This document shows positions 11,681 through 20,846 of a stretch of 64,000 nucleotides of DNA, piece by piece. Origin of the DNA: Ectothiorhodospiraceae bacterium BW-2 (lineage in GTDB: Bacteria > Pseudomonadota > Gammaproteobacteria > Thiohalomonadales > Thiohalomonadaceae); the NCBI GenBank assembly GCA_008375315.1, contig CP032507.1:372001-436000 (forward strand), written 5' to 3'. The position numbers and the translations under genes are program-made. Numbering within the stretch: position 1 is the stretch's first letter; every line of letters starts with the position of its first letter. The notes beneath the pieces are model-generated. The model was not told the origin of the DNA, did not search any database, and saw nothing but the letters and a program-made list of their open reading frames with translations.

Positions 11681-11775
11681 CACTGATTGTTAAGGACGAC
11701 AATTGTTCAAGACTCCTCCATCCTCCTTTGGTGGATTTTAGGCGCAGCATCCTCCCCTTTCGCTGCGCCTTTTTT
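11681..11775 (+). ncRNA. Small RNA candidate with anti-Shine-Dalgarno loops
   Basis: An intergenic transcript of about 95 nt is predicted between a sigma-70 promoter and an intrinsic terminator. Three hairpins can be drawn. H1 is ATTGT/ACAAT closing the loop TAAGGACG, which contains a GGA motif of the kind CsrA/RsmA binds. H2 is TCCATC/GGTGGA (one GU pair) closing the loop CTCCTTT, complementary to AAGGAG. H3 is the terminator stem, whose loop contains CCTCCCC. Two loops that mimic the 16S anti-Shine-Dalgarno sequence suggest an RNA that pairs with ribosome binding sites. No open reading frame of note fits inside. The family is unknown to me; expression is inferred, not shown. Confidence 0.62.
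11740..11775 (+). terminator. Intrinsic terminator of the small RNA candidate
   Basis: Perfect 9-bp stem AGGCGCAGC/GCTGCGCCT with a 13-nt loop, with six T from 11770 to 11775. The T-run follows the stem only on the plus strand, so it ends a plus-strand transcript and is not the terminator of the minus-strand gene beside it. Confidence 0.88.
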
Positions 11776-11785
11776 AATTGTGCCA

Positions 11786-14700
11786 CTATAACCCAAAAAA
11801 GCGACAGATACGCTGCTTCAGGCTAGCGCTATCCCCGCCTACCGCCTCGCTTTTGTTTGAACGGGCCGAAAGCGTGCTCTGCTGGCGCTGGTGCAACAGC
11901 CGACTGATGCGATCAACGAGCTGCCGATTCTGCTCTAGCAACGGCTGCATTACCGCTTTATCTATCACGTAGCCACAACAGTGACTTAACGCGACCACAT
12001 CGGCACTACGAGGCTCACCGGTAAAGAGCGCCATCTCCCCTATCACATCGCCTGCTCCGAGGCGTTGCAGCTCAATCGGCTCGCCTTGGTTCTGAGGCAG
12101 TCTCACCACAGCGGCCCCTTCACAGATAATAATCATTGAGCGCTCCTCATCACCACAGCCGATTAGCTGTTCCCCCCGAGGGTAGTGGCGCGTTTCGCTC
12201 CCCTGCAGTAGCTGTTCGAGCTCTTGCGGGGTAAATAGATCGTAAAATAGCTCCACTTCGCCGATTAGCTCGGCCGCAAGCAGAGTCGCCGCCACCTCCT
12301 CTTCAAGTAGCCGACTCTGTAGCAGCGGATTTGTCGCCAACTGAATGCCCGCCCAGTGCAGATGGCGCCAAATACGGCCCCAAAACGCCCGACTCAGACG
12401 CAGTTTAGCCCCAAAATCGCGACTGGTAAACCCGACAATATAGTGGGCGTTATACTCCTTTATCCCATTAAATTTAGCCCACGGCGCAGGAGTAGCCTCC
12501 ACCTCATCGATAGTCAGCAGCGCATCTTGCAAAATCTTCTCTACCCGATGTGGTAGCTCATCTGCATCGATAACCACGGTTAATACCGTTTCGTAGGCCT
12601 CATCTGGTAATGAGAAGTTCTGCACCACCGACTCCGACGCTACCGCATTAGGGATGGAGATAATCGTGCTATCACGACAGAGCAGCCGAGTCGAGCGCCA
12701 GGTAATATCGATCACCTTCCCCTCTTTCCCTCCTTGTAGCTGAATCCAATCCCCAATCCGAAACGGCCGCTCCAGATTGATCGCGATGCCGGAGAAGATA
12801 TTGGAGATATTGATCTGTATCGCCAGACCCACAATCATCGCAATCACCCCTGAAGTAGCCAACAGCGCGGTAATTTTATAACCAAAGACAAACGAGAGGA
12901 TCCCAAATCCCGCTAACAGCAGAATCAAGCCGCCACTAAACGCCCGCACCAAATTAGGAATTTTACGCCGAGTATGGTACTCCAGTGGCTGCCAGATGAA
13001 GGTCGCCATCGCACTAATGAGCAGCAGCGCCGGAATAAACCACCACAAGAGGTCAAATAGGGTGATAAACATTGCGCTCTCAAAGCGTCCCGAGCTCTGC
13101 TGTAGCCACTGTAGCAGCTCGACCTCCAGCGCTAGTAGTAGCAGCACAATCGCACCGCCTTGCAGCAGCCACACATAGCGCCCCCCCCCCTCCCGTCTAA
13201 CGCCTCTCCAGCGCAGCAAAAGTGGTAGCAGTAGCAGCAGCATAGCGCTACCCACCACCACCCAAAATGAGCGTTCGGGAGAGAGCATCCGTCGTAGCGA
13301 GAGGCTCTTAGTCGAGATATCGAGCACAAAGTTAAATTGTGAAAAGGGGATTTCACCCACGCCGCGATCAAGATAGTGGAGCTGCCCCATATTGTTCTGC
13401 AATAAGATATCGGGAAATAGCCGCACCCCATGTAGCTGCCAGTCATCGTGATCGGCAAAGAGGGTACTCTGCTGTAGCCGCTGTAGATAGTGATCGCTAT
13501 TTTCCATATTCATACCGACAATATCGGTAACATAGACTAACTGGCTACGATCCAGTCGCCGATGCCTAAAGGCCACCCCGACAATGCGCCCATCGAGCAC
13601 CATACTGCTAATCGCCCGATTCCAGTCGGTCACAAAGCGCCCGCTCAGATGAAAGCGCTGATAGACCACCCCGTTATCGAGCTGATAGCGATCCGGCTCA
13701 GGTAGCGTTATCGCCTCGGCGGCATTCACAAACTCGATATCGGTCGGATCGATCTGCTGCTGATGGCGAAACCAGAGATAAAAATCGAGCTCCACCATCC
13801 CCTCTCGTTCGGCAACCGGTTCAATACGATTGACGGTAATACCACTATGGACGACATAAATTTTCTGTAGATAGTGTTCACCTATCTGTAACAACTCCCC
13901 CGCTGCCACCGCCTCGGCCATCGCCTTAGGGGGTGAAACTATCTTAAGCTGTTCTAACTGTAATAGCGCCGATACCGGTCGATTACGCACAAAAGTGGCC
14001 ATATAGGCTGGCTTAAAGGCGTTTCCATGTTGATCAAAATAGGTCACTCCGGTAACACCGCTAACGCCACGCTCCACCGAGTTAAAGCGAACCATCGCCT
14101 GCCGTACCCGCTCTCTAACACCCTCAATCGGGCCATCACTACCGTTTAAACCCGCCTGCTGCAGGGCGCTAACCAGTACTTTAGCCGCGTCATAAGAGAA
14201 GGCCGCATGCCACCCCGGCTCAGAGTCAAACCGCTGCCGGTAGGCGCTACGAAACTTTTGCGCCTGCTGATTAGCCGTCTCAAACAGCATTGGCGACACC
14301 ACATAGCTGTTGCGTAGATAGTATCCCGGCTGGCGCTGCTCCTTCGGTAGCTGATCAAACGCGGTGGTAAAGGCGTTGTTGTAGAACGAGGTGGGGAGCA
14401 GGACGGTATTGTCGATCCCCGCATCACGCAGCTGCCGTAGTAGTAGCGCCCCCTCATGGTTATGACCGGCAATAAAAATAACCCCCAACTCAGACGCACG
14501 CGCAGCTAGCCCTAACGCTAGCTGCTGCAGACTCTGTTCCAGAGTCTCATCCTCCACCCGATAACCGTGCTGACAGCTTATCTCCATCTGTAGCTGCTCT
14601 GCCATAGTGATAAAACTCGCGGCTAAATCGCTGCCATAGGCAAGATCTTCATGAATCACACAAACCCGCTCAAAATTGAAGACCCCTTTAGCGTAGTAGC

Positions 14701-15196
14701 TCGCGATATGGGCCTCAAAGTCGTTATTAATAAGGGCACTAAAGTAGTAGGGGTTATCGCGGGTTATCGCCGGATTACTGGAGCTAGGGGTAATGGCTAC
14801 GATACCGGCCTGCTGATAGATCGGCGCTGCCGCGAGCGATGCCGAGCTGTAGTTATGGCCGATGACCGCCACACTCTCACCATCGCTAACTAGCTCTGCG
14901 GCTCGTTGTCGGGCTAACTCGGCTTGGTTCTGATCGTCATAGACATTGAGCACCAGCCGAGCGCCATTGACGCCACCGTGCTGATTCATCTCATCGATTA
15001 ACATCTCAATCCCGTTCAGGTGCATCTGGCCGGTAGTACTGTTTTTGCCGCTTAGCGGCAACACCACACCAATAGCGAGCTGCTGCTGCTGCTCCCCCTC
15101 CCCTAACCGCTCCATATCACTCTGATAGCGGTGCCAGATGAGCCCCACCAGAACCACGATCAACACTAAATAACCCATTTTGGCCAGTAGCCGCAT
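11786..15196 (-). CDS. Solute-binding protein / MscS channel / cyclic-nucleotide-binding fusion
   Basis: A 1136-aa membrane protein from ATG 15196 (GGAGGG ribosome binding site); the frame stays open to 15283 but the upstream part has no signal. Order: one N-terminal membrane helix (about 6-22); a periplasmic Leu/Ile/Val-type binding domain (about 40-400, starting IGVVLPLSGKNSTTGQ); a second extracytoplasmic beta-rich part (about 440-620) with DFYLWFR and DPTDIEFVN; several membrane helices (640-795); an MscS pore and beta domain (about 775-870, including the NIFSGIAINLERPFRIGDWI region); and a C-terminal cNMP-binding domain (about 985-1095) with the phosphate-cassette motif IGEMALFTGEPRSA. 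MscS proteins with cNMP domains are known as ligand-gated channels; the added periplasmic binding domain suggests gating by an external amino acid-like ligand as well. The function is inferred. Confidence 0.82.
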   Translation of the reverse strand: MRLLAKMGYLVLIVVLVGLIWHRYQSDMERLGEGEQQQQLAIGVVLPLSGKNSTTGQMHLNGIEMLIDEMNQHGGVNGARLVLNVYDDQNQAELARQRAAELVSDGESVAVIGHNYSSASLAAAPIYQQAGIVAITPSSSNPAITRDNPYYFSALINNDFEAHIASYYAKGVFNFERVCVIHEDLAYGSDLAASFITMAEQLQMEISCQHGYRVEDETLEQSLQQLALGLAARASELGVIFIAGHNHEGALLLRQLRDAGIDNTVLLPTSFYNNAFTTAFDQLPKEQRQPGYYLRNSYVVSPMLFETANQQAQKFRSAYRQRFDSEPGWHAAFSYDAAKVLVSALQQAGLNGSDGPIEGVRERVRQAMVRFNSVERGVSGVTGVTYFDQHGNAFKPAYMATFVRNRPVSALLQLEQLKIVSPPKAMAEAVAAGELLQIGEHYLQKIYVVHSGITVNRIEPVAEREGMVELDFYLWFRHQQQIDPTDIEFVNAAEAITLPEPDRYQLDNGVVYQRFHLSGRFVTDWNRAISSMVLDGRIVGVAFRHRRLDRSQLVYVTDIVGMNMENSDHYLQRLQQSTLFADHDDWQLHGVRLFPDILLQNNMGQLHYLDRGVGEIPFSQFNFVLDISTKSLSLRRMLSPERSFWVVVGSAMLLLLLPLLLRWRGVRREGGGRYVWLLQGGAIVLLLLALEVELLQWLQQSSGRFESAMFITLFDLLWWFIPALLLISAMATFIWQPLEYHTRRKIPNLVRAFSGGLILLLAGFGILSFVFGYKITALLATSGVIAMIVGLAIQINISNIFSGIAINLERPFRIGDWIQLQGGKEGKVIDITWRSTRLLCRDSTIISIPNAVASESVVQNFSLPDEAYETVLTVVIDADELPHRVEKILQDALLTIDEVEATPAPWAKFNGIKEYNAHYIVGFTSRDFGAKLRLSRAFWGRIWRHLHWAGIQLATNPLLQSRLLEEEVAATLLAAELIGEVELFYDLFTPQELEQLLQGSETRHYPRGEQLIGCGDEERSMIIICEGAAVVRLPQNQGEPIELQRLGAGDVIGEMALFTGEPRSADVVALSHCCGYVIDKAVMQPLLEQNRQLVDRISRLLHQRQQSTLSARSNKSEAVGGDSASLKQRICRFFGL

Positions 15197-15313
15197 GAAA
15201 CACCCTCCAATCAATCCATTAAAAAAAGAGCCTATAGGTTTTTGCCACCGGCTATGGTAACCTACCGCACTCATTGGGATCACTATCTAGTTTTTTTAAT
15301 CACTCTACACTCT

Positions 15314-17305
15314 ATGCGTTTACCTCTACGCCAGACCCAAACCGGTCTGCGGTTGCTGTTTTGGTTACTGCTCTGCTTCGTCTGGCTTAGCCACGGAGCC
15401 GCTGATTTGTGGGCCGCAGAGGTGAATCAAGATCAGATCGCACAGATTCAGCAGCAGCTAAATCAGCGCGGCTACGATGCAGGTCAAGTCGATGGCCTGC
15501 CGGGGCCAAAGACTCGTAGCGCCATTCGCAACTATCAGCAAGATCAGCAGCTACCGGTCGATGGAGAGTTATCAGAGCAGCTACTACAACAGCTAACCGC
15601 CCCGCAGGAGCCGTCCACACCCGAACCCGAACCCACACCTGAACCGGCAACGACGCCCCCCTTATCTCATGCCACAGCGGAGACCATTACAACGACAGCG
15701 CCCCCCACCGCTGCCCCCCCACCCGTCAGCTCGCCACCACCGCTCTCCCCCACGATAGCCGACCACCTTGACAGCGATGATCGCATGGCGCTCATTCGTA
15801 GCCGTGGCAAACTGATCGTCGGGGTCAAGACCGACTACCCCCCGTGGGGCGGCATTAATGAAAATGCTGACATTTACGGCCTAGAGCCCGATTTAGCGCG
15901 CGATCTGGCTCAGCGTCTCGGCCTTGAGCTGGAGTTGGTCAGCGTCACGGCGAGTAACCGCATGGGCAAGGTGGAAGAGGGGGCGGTGGATCTCATCATT
16001 GCCACGATGAGTGATACTCTCAAGCGGCGGGAGATCGCCGGCCTACTAGAGCCAAACTACTACGCCAGTGGGGTCAATCTCATGATCCACAAAGGGGTTA
16101 TCGTTAACTCTTGGGGGGAGCTACGGGGACGCAAAATCTGTCTCAATGAGTCAACCCACTTTAACCGCGTTCTGATTCAGCGCTATCTCATTGAGCCGGT
16201 GATCTTTAAAGGCAACCGCGATGCCCAACTGGCGCTGGAGGGGGGACGCTGTATCGGCTGGGCCTATGACGATACGGTGATTACCCGGCTGCTAAAACAG
16301 GAGCGCTGGAGCGACTTCTATATGCCACTAGAGTCGATTCTGGTCGGCCCTTGGTCGGTGGCAGTCAAGAGCAGTGAAGTTGATCGCGCCCTAGGACTCT
16401 TTGTCGCCGATACCATCGCCGAGTGGCATCGCAGTGGCTTTCTGCTGGCCAAGGAGGCGGAGTGGGGACTCCCTCCGAGCCCCTATCTACAGCAGCAAAA
16501 TCAGCTCTTTAACCAATTAGATGCCGATGGCGAACTACTCTGCCGCCGTGGCGAGGATAATCGCTTTCCACTACCGTGCCAAAACCAGAAGCTGCTGAAA
16601 GAGGCCGGTGTCGAAACGACGCCCAATTTTGACGGCATTCGCGGCTGGTTAGTCGATTTAGGCATCGACTTTGTCCCCCTAACTGACCCCTATGCGGGCG
16701 ACATTTTATGGCAGGGCATCGTGCTGACCCTTCTGCTCAGTCTAATCGCTATTGTCGGCTCACTGCTGTTCGGATTGGTAGCGGCCTATAGCCAGCTACG
16801 CGGCCTCTGGCCCCTAGGCTGGCTCTTCGCTACCATCGTACAGCTATTTCAGAAGACTCCCCCTATTTTACAGCTCTACATTATCTTCTTCGGGCTAGGT
16901 ACGGTGGCAGCGAATGAGTGGAATATCACCTTTAACGCCATCGCGGTAGCTGGAGTGGTCTTTTCGCTCTACGCCGGTGCTAGTAACGCGGTGGCGCTAC
17001 TGCATGCGATGGAAAATATCGGTGCCCGCTACCCCTATGATCCCCCCTATGCCCACCTAGCAGAGGTGATTGAGAGCGCCTTTAGCGCCCTAGTCGCTAA
17101 CTCAGTTAATATCGTTAAAGCGATTGGTATCGCCTCAGTGATTGCGGTACCGGAGCTCATTTCGGCCACCAATGCGATTTTATCTGAACATGGTAACAGT
17201 ACTGAAATGATGAACTTTTTAATGCTGTTCTATTTTCTACTGGTCGCCGTTGCGATCGTGTTACTCAATAGCTTGCGTCGGGTAGTCAATCGATGGGCCT
17301 CCTAG
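15314..17305 (+). CDS. Peptidoglycan-binding / amino-acid-binding / ABC permease fusion
   Basis: About 663 aa from ATG 15314 (an upstream ATG at 15254 is possible; no clear ribosome binding site at either). Order: signal anchor; a PG_binding_1 domain (about 37-95, IQQQLNQRGYDAGQVDGLPG); a Pro/Thr-rich linker (96-145); a family 3 solute-binding domain (about 160-385, LIVGVKTDYPPWGG and DLIIATMSDTLKRR); and a HisM/GlnP-type permease (about 465-660). Binding-protein/permease fusions are known in glutamine transporters of Gram-positive bacteria; the added wall-binding domain is unusual. The cytoplasmic EAA loop typical of ABC permeases is poorly conserved. It overlaps the next permease gene by 13 bp. 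No ABC ATPase gene lies nearby. Confidence 0.82.
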   Translation: MRLPLRQTQTGLRLLFWLLLCFVWLSHGAADLWAAEVNQDQIAQIQQQLNQRGYDAGQVDGLPGPKTRSAIRNYQQDQQLPVDGELSEQLLQQLTAPQEPSTPEPEPTPEPATTPPLSHATAETITTTAPPTAAPPPVSSPPPLSPTIADHLDSDDRMALIRSRGKLIVGVKTDYPPWGGINENADIYGLEPDLARDLAQRLGLELELVSVTASNRMGKVEEGAVDLIIATMSDTLKRREIAGLLEPNYYASGVNLMIHKGVIVNSWGELRGRKICLNESTHFNRVLIQRYLIEPVIFKGNRDAQLALEGGRCIGWAYDDTVITRLLKQERWSDFYMPLESILVGPWSVAVKSSEVDRALGLFVADTIAEWHRSGFLLAKEAEWGLPPSPYLQQQNQLFNQLDADGELLCRRGEDNRFPLPCQNQKLLKEAGVETTPNFDGIRGWLVDLGIDFVPLTDPYAGDILWQGIVLTLLLSLIAIVGSLLFGLVAAYSQLRGLWPLGWLFATIVQLFQKTPPILQLYIIFFGLGTVAANEWNITFNAIAVAGVVFSLYAGASNAVALLHAMENIGARYPYDPPYAHLAEVIESAFSALVANSVNIVKAIGIASVIAVPELISATNAILSEHGNSTEMMNFLMLFYFLLVAVAIVLLNSLRRVVNRWAS

Positions 17306-18822
17306 AGATTCTGAACGAACTACGCATCTGGACTCCCTACCTTGCCGGCGGGTTTATGATGAACCTGCTGCTATCGCTCCTCTCCATGGGGTTAGGCACT
17401 GCGGTCGGATGGGGGTTAGGCTGGATGAGAACCCTCCCCTATCGCAGTCTCAATCAGAGCGGGGCGCTCTTAACTAGCCTGTTTCGCAATATCCCTAGCT
17501 TCGTCTTTATGTTCTATATCGCCTTTATCTTACCAGTTGAGATCAACTGGGGCGATGAGGTGGTCAAGGTGCCCGCTTGGATTAAAGCCTCCATCGCTCT
17601 GATGGTACCCGTTACCGGCTTCGTCTCCGATCAGGTGGTTAAACTCTACCAGGATCGTCGCGCCGGCGGCCACCATCCGTTGATGAGCTTTGGTCTGGCT
17701 TGGACTCAATACTTCATCATTATCATTATGGCCTCCTCCACCGCTTCGGTTATCGGGGTCGATGAGATTGTCGCCCGCGCCAATACCGTCATCGCCGCGA
17801 TTCGGGCACCGGAGATTATGCTCTGGCTCTATCTGTATGTGGCTCTCTGGTTCCTGCTGCTAGGCAGGGTGGTCAGCCATATTGCCAATCGGCTGATGTT
17901 CAGCTCACAGATGAGTGACCGCGTCGTTCGGCGCGGCTATAGCGCTCTGGAGGTGCCAGGTCATGCCGATCGCTCCCCTGCTGAAACTGAAGCTCTCATT
18001 CGGCTAGGCAAACAGATTCAGATTACCGAGCTAAAAGGGAGCCTCTTCTCCGGTAACTGCCGGTCATTACAACAGCAGCTACTCCCCCTCCTGCTACAGC
18101 ACAATGGTGGCTATACTATTCTCGACTGTCACGCTTTAAGTGATCTCGATCAAGCTGCAATCCGGCTGCTGCGACGGCTGCACCACCTAGCTCTTGATAA
18201 CCGCTGCCGACTGGTACTGACCGGCCTACAGGAGAGCCCGACCCTCTCCGAAAAGCTACAAAAGAGCGGCATACTCTACTTAGTAGGCGCAGAGCATCAG
18301 TTTGAGACGGTGCATGATGCCATATTTGCCTGCGAAGATCGGCTGCTAGATCGCGAGCTAGGGCCACACCGCTACCATACAACCGTCCCATGGAGTGCGT
18401 TTAACATTCTAAAGCTGTTTAGCCGTGTCGAGCTCGATCTGTTTGAGACCTATCTTGAACAGCAGCGGTATCCGGCCAAAACGGTTATCAGCCACCAAGG
18501 CGATCAGGATGGACGACTGCTGCTAGTTCGTTCGGGTCGCGTACTAGCGCTCTCCCGTGGTCGTCACGGCCGTTCCAAACTGCTCTACGCCTTCTGTCCC
18601 GGCAGTATGATTGGCGAGATGGCGCTACTTGACAATGAACCCCGCTCAGCCACCATTGTCGCCGAGATGGACTTAGCCGTTGCAGAGCTGACTCCGAAAG
18701 CCTTTAAGCGGCTACAGCAGGAGCAGCCCCAGTTGGCTAATCGACTCCTCTCCGGTATCGGTATTGTCATGAGCCAGAAGATCCGTACTTTAAATCGCAC
18801 TGTGATGGCGCTAGAAGATTAA
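17293..18822 (+). CDS. ABC permease / STAS / cyclic-nucleotide-binding fusion
   Basis: A 509-aa protein translationally coupled to the upstream permease (13-bp overlap). Residues 1-205 form an amino-acid ABC permease domain with about five helices. Residues about 240-350 look like a STAS domain (ITELKGSLFSGNCRSLQQQL, then YTILDCHALSDLDQAAIRLL). Residues about 370-490 form a cNMP-binding domain with the phosphate-cassette motif IGEMALLDNEPRSA, whose arginine contacts the cyclic phosphate in CRP-type domains. STAS plus cNMP tails are familiar on SulP sulfate transporters, but I do not know them on ABC permeases. With the preceding gene it would form a heterodimeric membrane pore regulated from the cytoplasm. 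Confidence 0.82.
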   Translation: MGLLEILNELRIWTPYLAGGFMMNLLLSLLSMGLGTAVGWGLGWMRTLPYRSLNQSGALLTSLFRNIPSFVFMFYIAFILPVEINWGDEVVKVPAWIKASIALMVPVTGFVSDQVVKLYQDRRAGGHHPLMSFGLAWTQYFIIIIMASSTASVIGVDEIVARANTVIAAIRAPEIMLWLYLYVALWFLLLGRVVSHIANRLMFSSQMSDRVVRRGYSALEVPGHADRSPAETEALIRLGKQIQITELKGSLFSGNCRSLQQQLLPLLLQHNGGYTILDCHALSDLDQAAIRLLRRLHHLALDNRCRLVLTGLQESPTLSEKLQKSGILYLVGAEHQFETVHDAIFACEDRLLDRELGPHRYHTTVPWSAFNILKLFSRVELDLFETYLEQQRYPAKTVISHQGDQDGRLLLVRSGRVLALSRGRHGRSKLLYAFCPGSMIGEMALLDNEPRSATIVAEMDLAVAELTPKAFKRLQQEQPQLANRLLSGIGIVMSQKIRTLNRTVMALED

Positions 18823-18858
18823 CCCCCCTCATCTCAACGGCACTGACAGGAGTCACCC

Positions 18859-19533
18859 ATGCAGAATCCACTACGCTACTACTTCTTTGACCCTTATGTG
18901 ATCAAAATCGGTCTGGAGGGGGGAGTATGGGAACCAACCCCTCACGGCCTAGCCTTGGCCGAAGGGATGGTGGCAGCCCGAGAGGCGATCTGCCACCAAA
19001 CCGTGTTAGAACTCGGCGCAGGTTGCGGCATTCATGCCATTTTAGCGGCCAAAATTGGCGCAGCAGCGGTCGATATTACCGAAATCAACCAGAGCTATCT
19101 CGACAATGCCGCTGCAAATGGCGCTCTAAACGGCATCAGCTACCGTCAGGCACTGGTGCGCGACTGGAGCCACTTTAGTGTCGCTGAAGGCTACGATCTA
19201 CTCCTCTGTAATCCGCCCTTTTGCAAATCGGGAAAGCCGATACGACGCCACTTTATTCATCAATTGCTACAAGACACCCCTAAGTTGGTTAGATCCGGTG
19301 GTAAGCTGCTGTTTGTTCAAAGTAGCATGGCCGACTTTCGCCTTACCGAACAGCAGCTACAGGATCTAGGTATGAGCTACCGTGTGGTGCTGCAAAAACG
19401 GGGCGTGTTTCGCGACTACTATTTTACTGAGCCTAATTTTATGGAGGAGTCTGCCACCGTCGCTAATGGGTATGAGCTCATCGACGGCTGCTATATTGAG
19501 ACGCTACGGGTCTATCTAGCGACGCTGCCCTAA
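18859..19533 (+). CDS. Class I SAM-dependent methyltransferase
   Basis: A 224-aa Rossmann-fold methyltransferase. The SAM-binding motif is LELGAGCGIHAILAAKIGA, followed by an acidic residue in DITEINQ, and motif IV is LLLCNPPF. NPPF is typical of enzymes that methylate amide or exocyclic nitrogens (PrmC, RsmC/RlmG and DNA N6-adenine groups). The substrate is unknown. There is an AGGAG ribosome binding site before ATG 18859. It follows the permease gene by 36 bp, so may be read through from it, but no functional link is evident. Confidence 0.8.
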   Translation: MQNPLRYYFFDPYVIKIGLEGGVWEPTPHGLALAEGMVAAREAICHQTVLELGAGCGIHAILAAKIGAAAVDITEINQSYLDNAAANGALNGISYRQALVRDWSHFSVAEGYDLLLCNPPFCKSGKPIRRHFIHQLLQDTPKLVRSGGKLLFVQSSMADFRLTEQQLQDLGMSYRVVLQKRGVFRDYYFTEPNFMEESATVANGYELIDGCYIETLRVYLATLP

Positions 19534-19574
19534 CCGGCGCAGCCAACGCTTAGGCGCGGGAGAGGGCTAAAAAA

Positions 19575-20195
19575 TCACAGTTCAATCCCATTTTGAGCCA
19601 TAATGCCCGCTTTATAGGCGTGTTTGATCTCTCGCATCTCGGTCACCGTATCGCCAATATCGAGAATCTCAGCCGGTGCCCCACGACCAGTTATCACTAC
19701 GTGCTGCCTCGGCGGGCGCTGTTTAAGTACCGCAATCACCCCCTCTATCGGCAGGTAGTGGTACTGCAACACGATATTGAGCTCATCAAGCACTACGAGA
19801 TCAAACGACTCATCAGTTAAAAATTTGACCGCCTGCGCCCAAGCCCGCTCTGCAGAGGCGATATCCTGCTGCCGGTTTTGGGTATCCCAGGTAAAGCCAT
19901 CCCCCATCACATGAAATTCGACCTGCTCGGGAAAACGGCGATAGAACTGCTCCTCGCCGGTCACTATCGCCCCCTTGATAAACTGCACCACCCCAACGCG
20001 CATATTGTGCCCTAAGGAGCGGGCAATCATCCCAAATGCGGAGCTACTCTTTCCCTTGCCGTTACCGGTGTGAACCAGCACAATGCCGCGCTGCTGATTC
20101 GCTTTAGCAATCCCCTCATCGATATAGCTCTTTTTGCGTTGCATTCGCTGTTGATGACGCTGGTTCTTCTGCTTCTCAAGAGGATCGGCTGACAT
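19575..20195 (-). CDS. cobO: Cob(I)yrinic acid a,c-diamide adenosyltransferase
   Basis: Adds the 5'-deoxyadenosyl group to cobalt in corrinoid synthesis or salvage (CobO/BtuR family). The 206-aa product has the P-loop HTGNGKGKSSSAFG at about residue 40, the RVGVVQFIKG strand and a DLVVLDELN segment, all standard. Length matches E. coli BtuR (196 aa). An AAGGAG-like site precedes ATG 20195. No other cobalamin genes are nearby, so this could serve salvage alone or a scattered pathway. Confidence 0.95.
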   Translation of the reverse strand: MSADPLEKQKNQRHQQRMQRKKSYIDEGIAKANQQRGIVLVHTGNGKGKSSSAFGMIARSLGHNMRVGVVQFIKGAIVTGEEQFYRRFPEQVEFHVMGDGFTWDTQNRQQDIASAERAWAQAVKFLTDESFDLVVLDELNIVLQYHYLPIEGVIAVLKQRPPRQHVVITGRGAPAEILDIGDTVTEMREIKHAYKAGIMAQNGIEL

Positions 20196-20270
20196 AAGGG
20201 CTCCTTGGTATGGTATGTAAGGGGGATGGGTGTTTATGGGGGTCAGGCAATGTCAATTCAAAGTCGGCTC

Positions 20271-20699
20271 TCACTCCGTCATTTGGCTAGATTTGGCCTT
20301 CCGACTGCACCCTAGTAGGCTTAAGGTGGTCATCACCATTAAGATCAGCGTATGCCAATCGGCCTGTGCCGATCCGCTGTCGTAGTGGCGACTGGCGCTA
20401 AAGGTCAAATAGCCCACCAAGATCAGAAAAAAGAGTCCACCTAACCACGGTACTAACCCTTGCTGACGAAAAAACCAGATCCCTTGCCAGATCGCCATGG
20501 CAGCATAGAGCCAGTGCAGTAGCTGGGTTAGCAGTGCATGCTCAAGCTCCAGTGTAAGCAGGCTAAAGCTCTGTGGCTGCACTATCGACATAACTCCCCA
20601 ACTAATCCAGATCATTCCCATCATATAGCACACCCCAAATCCCTCTCGGCGAGGGGTCGGTTGTCGCTGTTCTGGCGGTGCAGGTAGTCTCATAATCAT
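20271..20699 (-). CDS. Small integral membrane protein of unknown function
   Basis: A 142-aa protein that I do not recognise. A basic, proline-rich N-terminus (about 20 residues) is followed by about four hydrophobic segments: GVCYMMGMIWISWGVMSIV, LLTQLLHWLYAAMAIWQGI, LGGLFFLILVGYLTF and LILMVMTTLSLLGC. The last 10 residues are polar. It lies 75 bp upstream of cobO on the same strand. Start ATG could be 20699 or 20693. No motif suggests a substrate. Confidence 0.6.
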   Translation of the reverse strand: MIMRLPAPPEQRQPTPRREGFGVCYMMGMIWISWGVMSIVQPQSFSLLTLELEHALLTQLLHWLYAAMAIWQGIWFFRQQGLVPWLGGLFFLILVGYLTFSASRHYDSGSAQADWHTLILMVMTTLSLLGCSRKAKSSQMTE

Positions 20700-20846
20700 A
20701 CTCTCAGATCAAATCGAAGGGGGGTATAGTGTAAAGCAGAACCGACTCTAAATCACAATCTATCCTAGCTCACTCCATGCTCTGCGAGCACACTGGTGAG
20801 GGAGCGCTAGCGGCACTATTTGAGCAACAGCAGTTGAAACCAGGCC

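Noticed and set aside
11719-11785. Terminator hairpin as the end of the MscS fusion gene
   Set aside because: On the minus strand the stem is not followed by a T-run, so it serves the plus strand.
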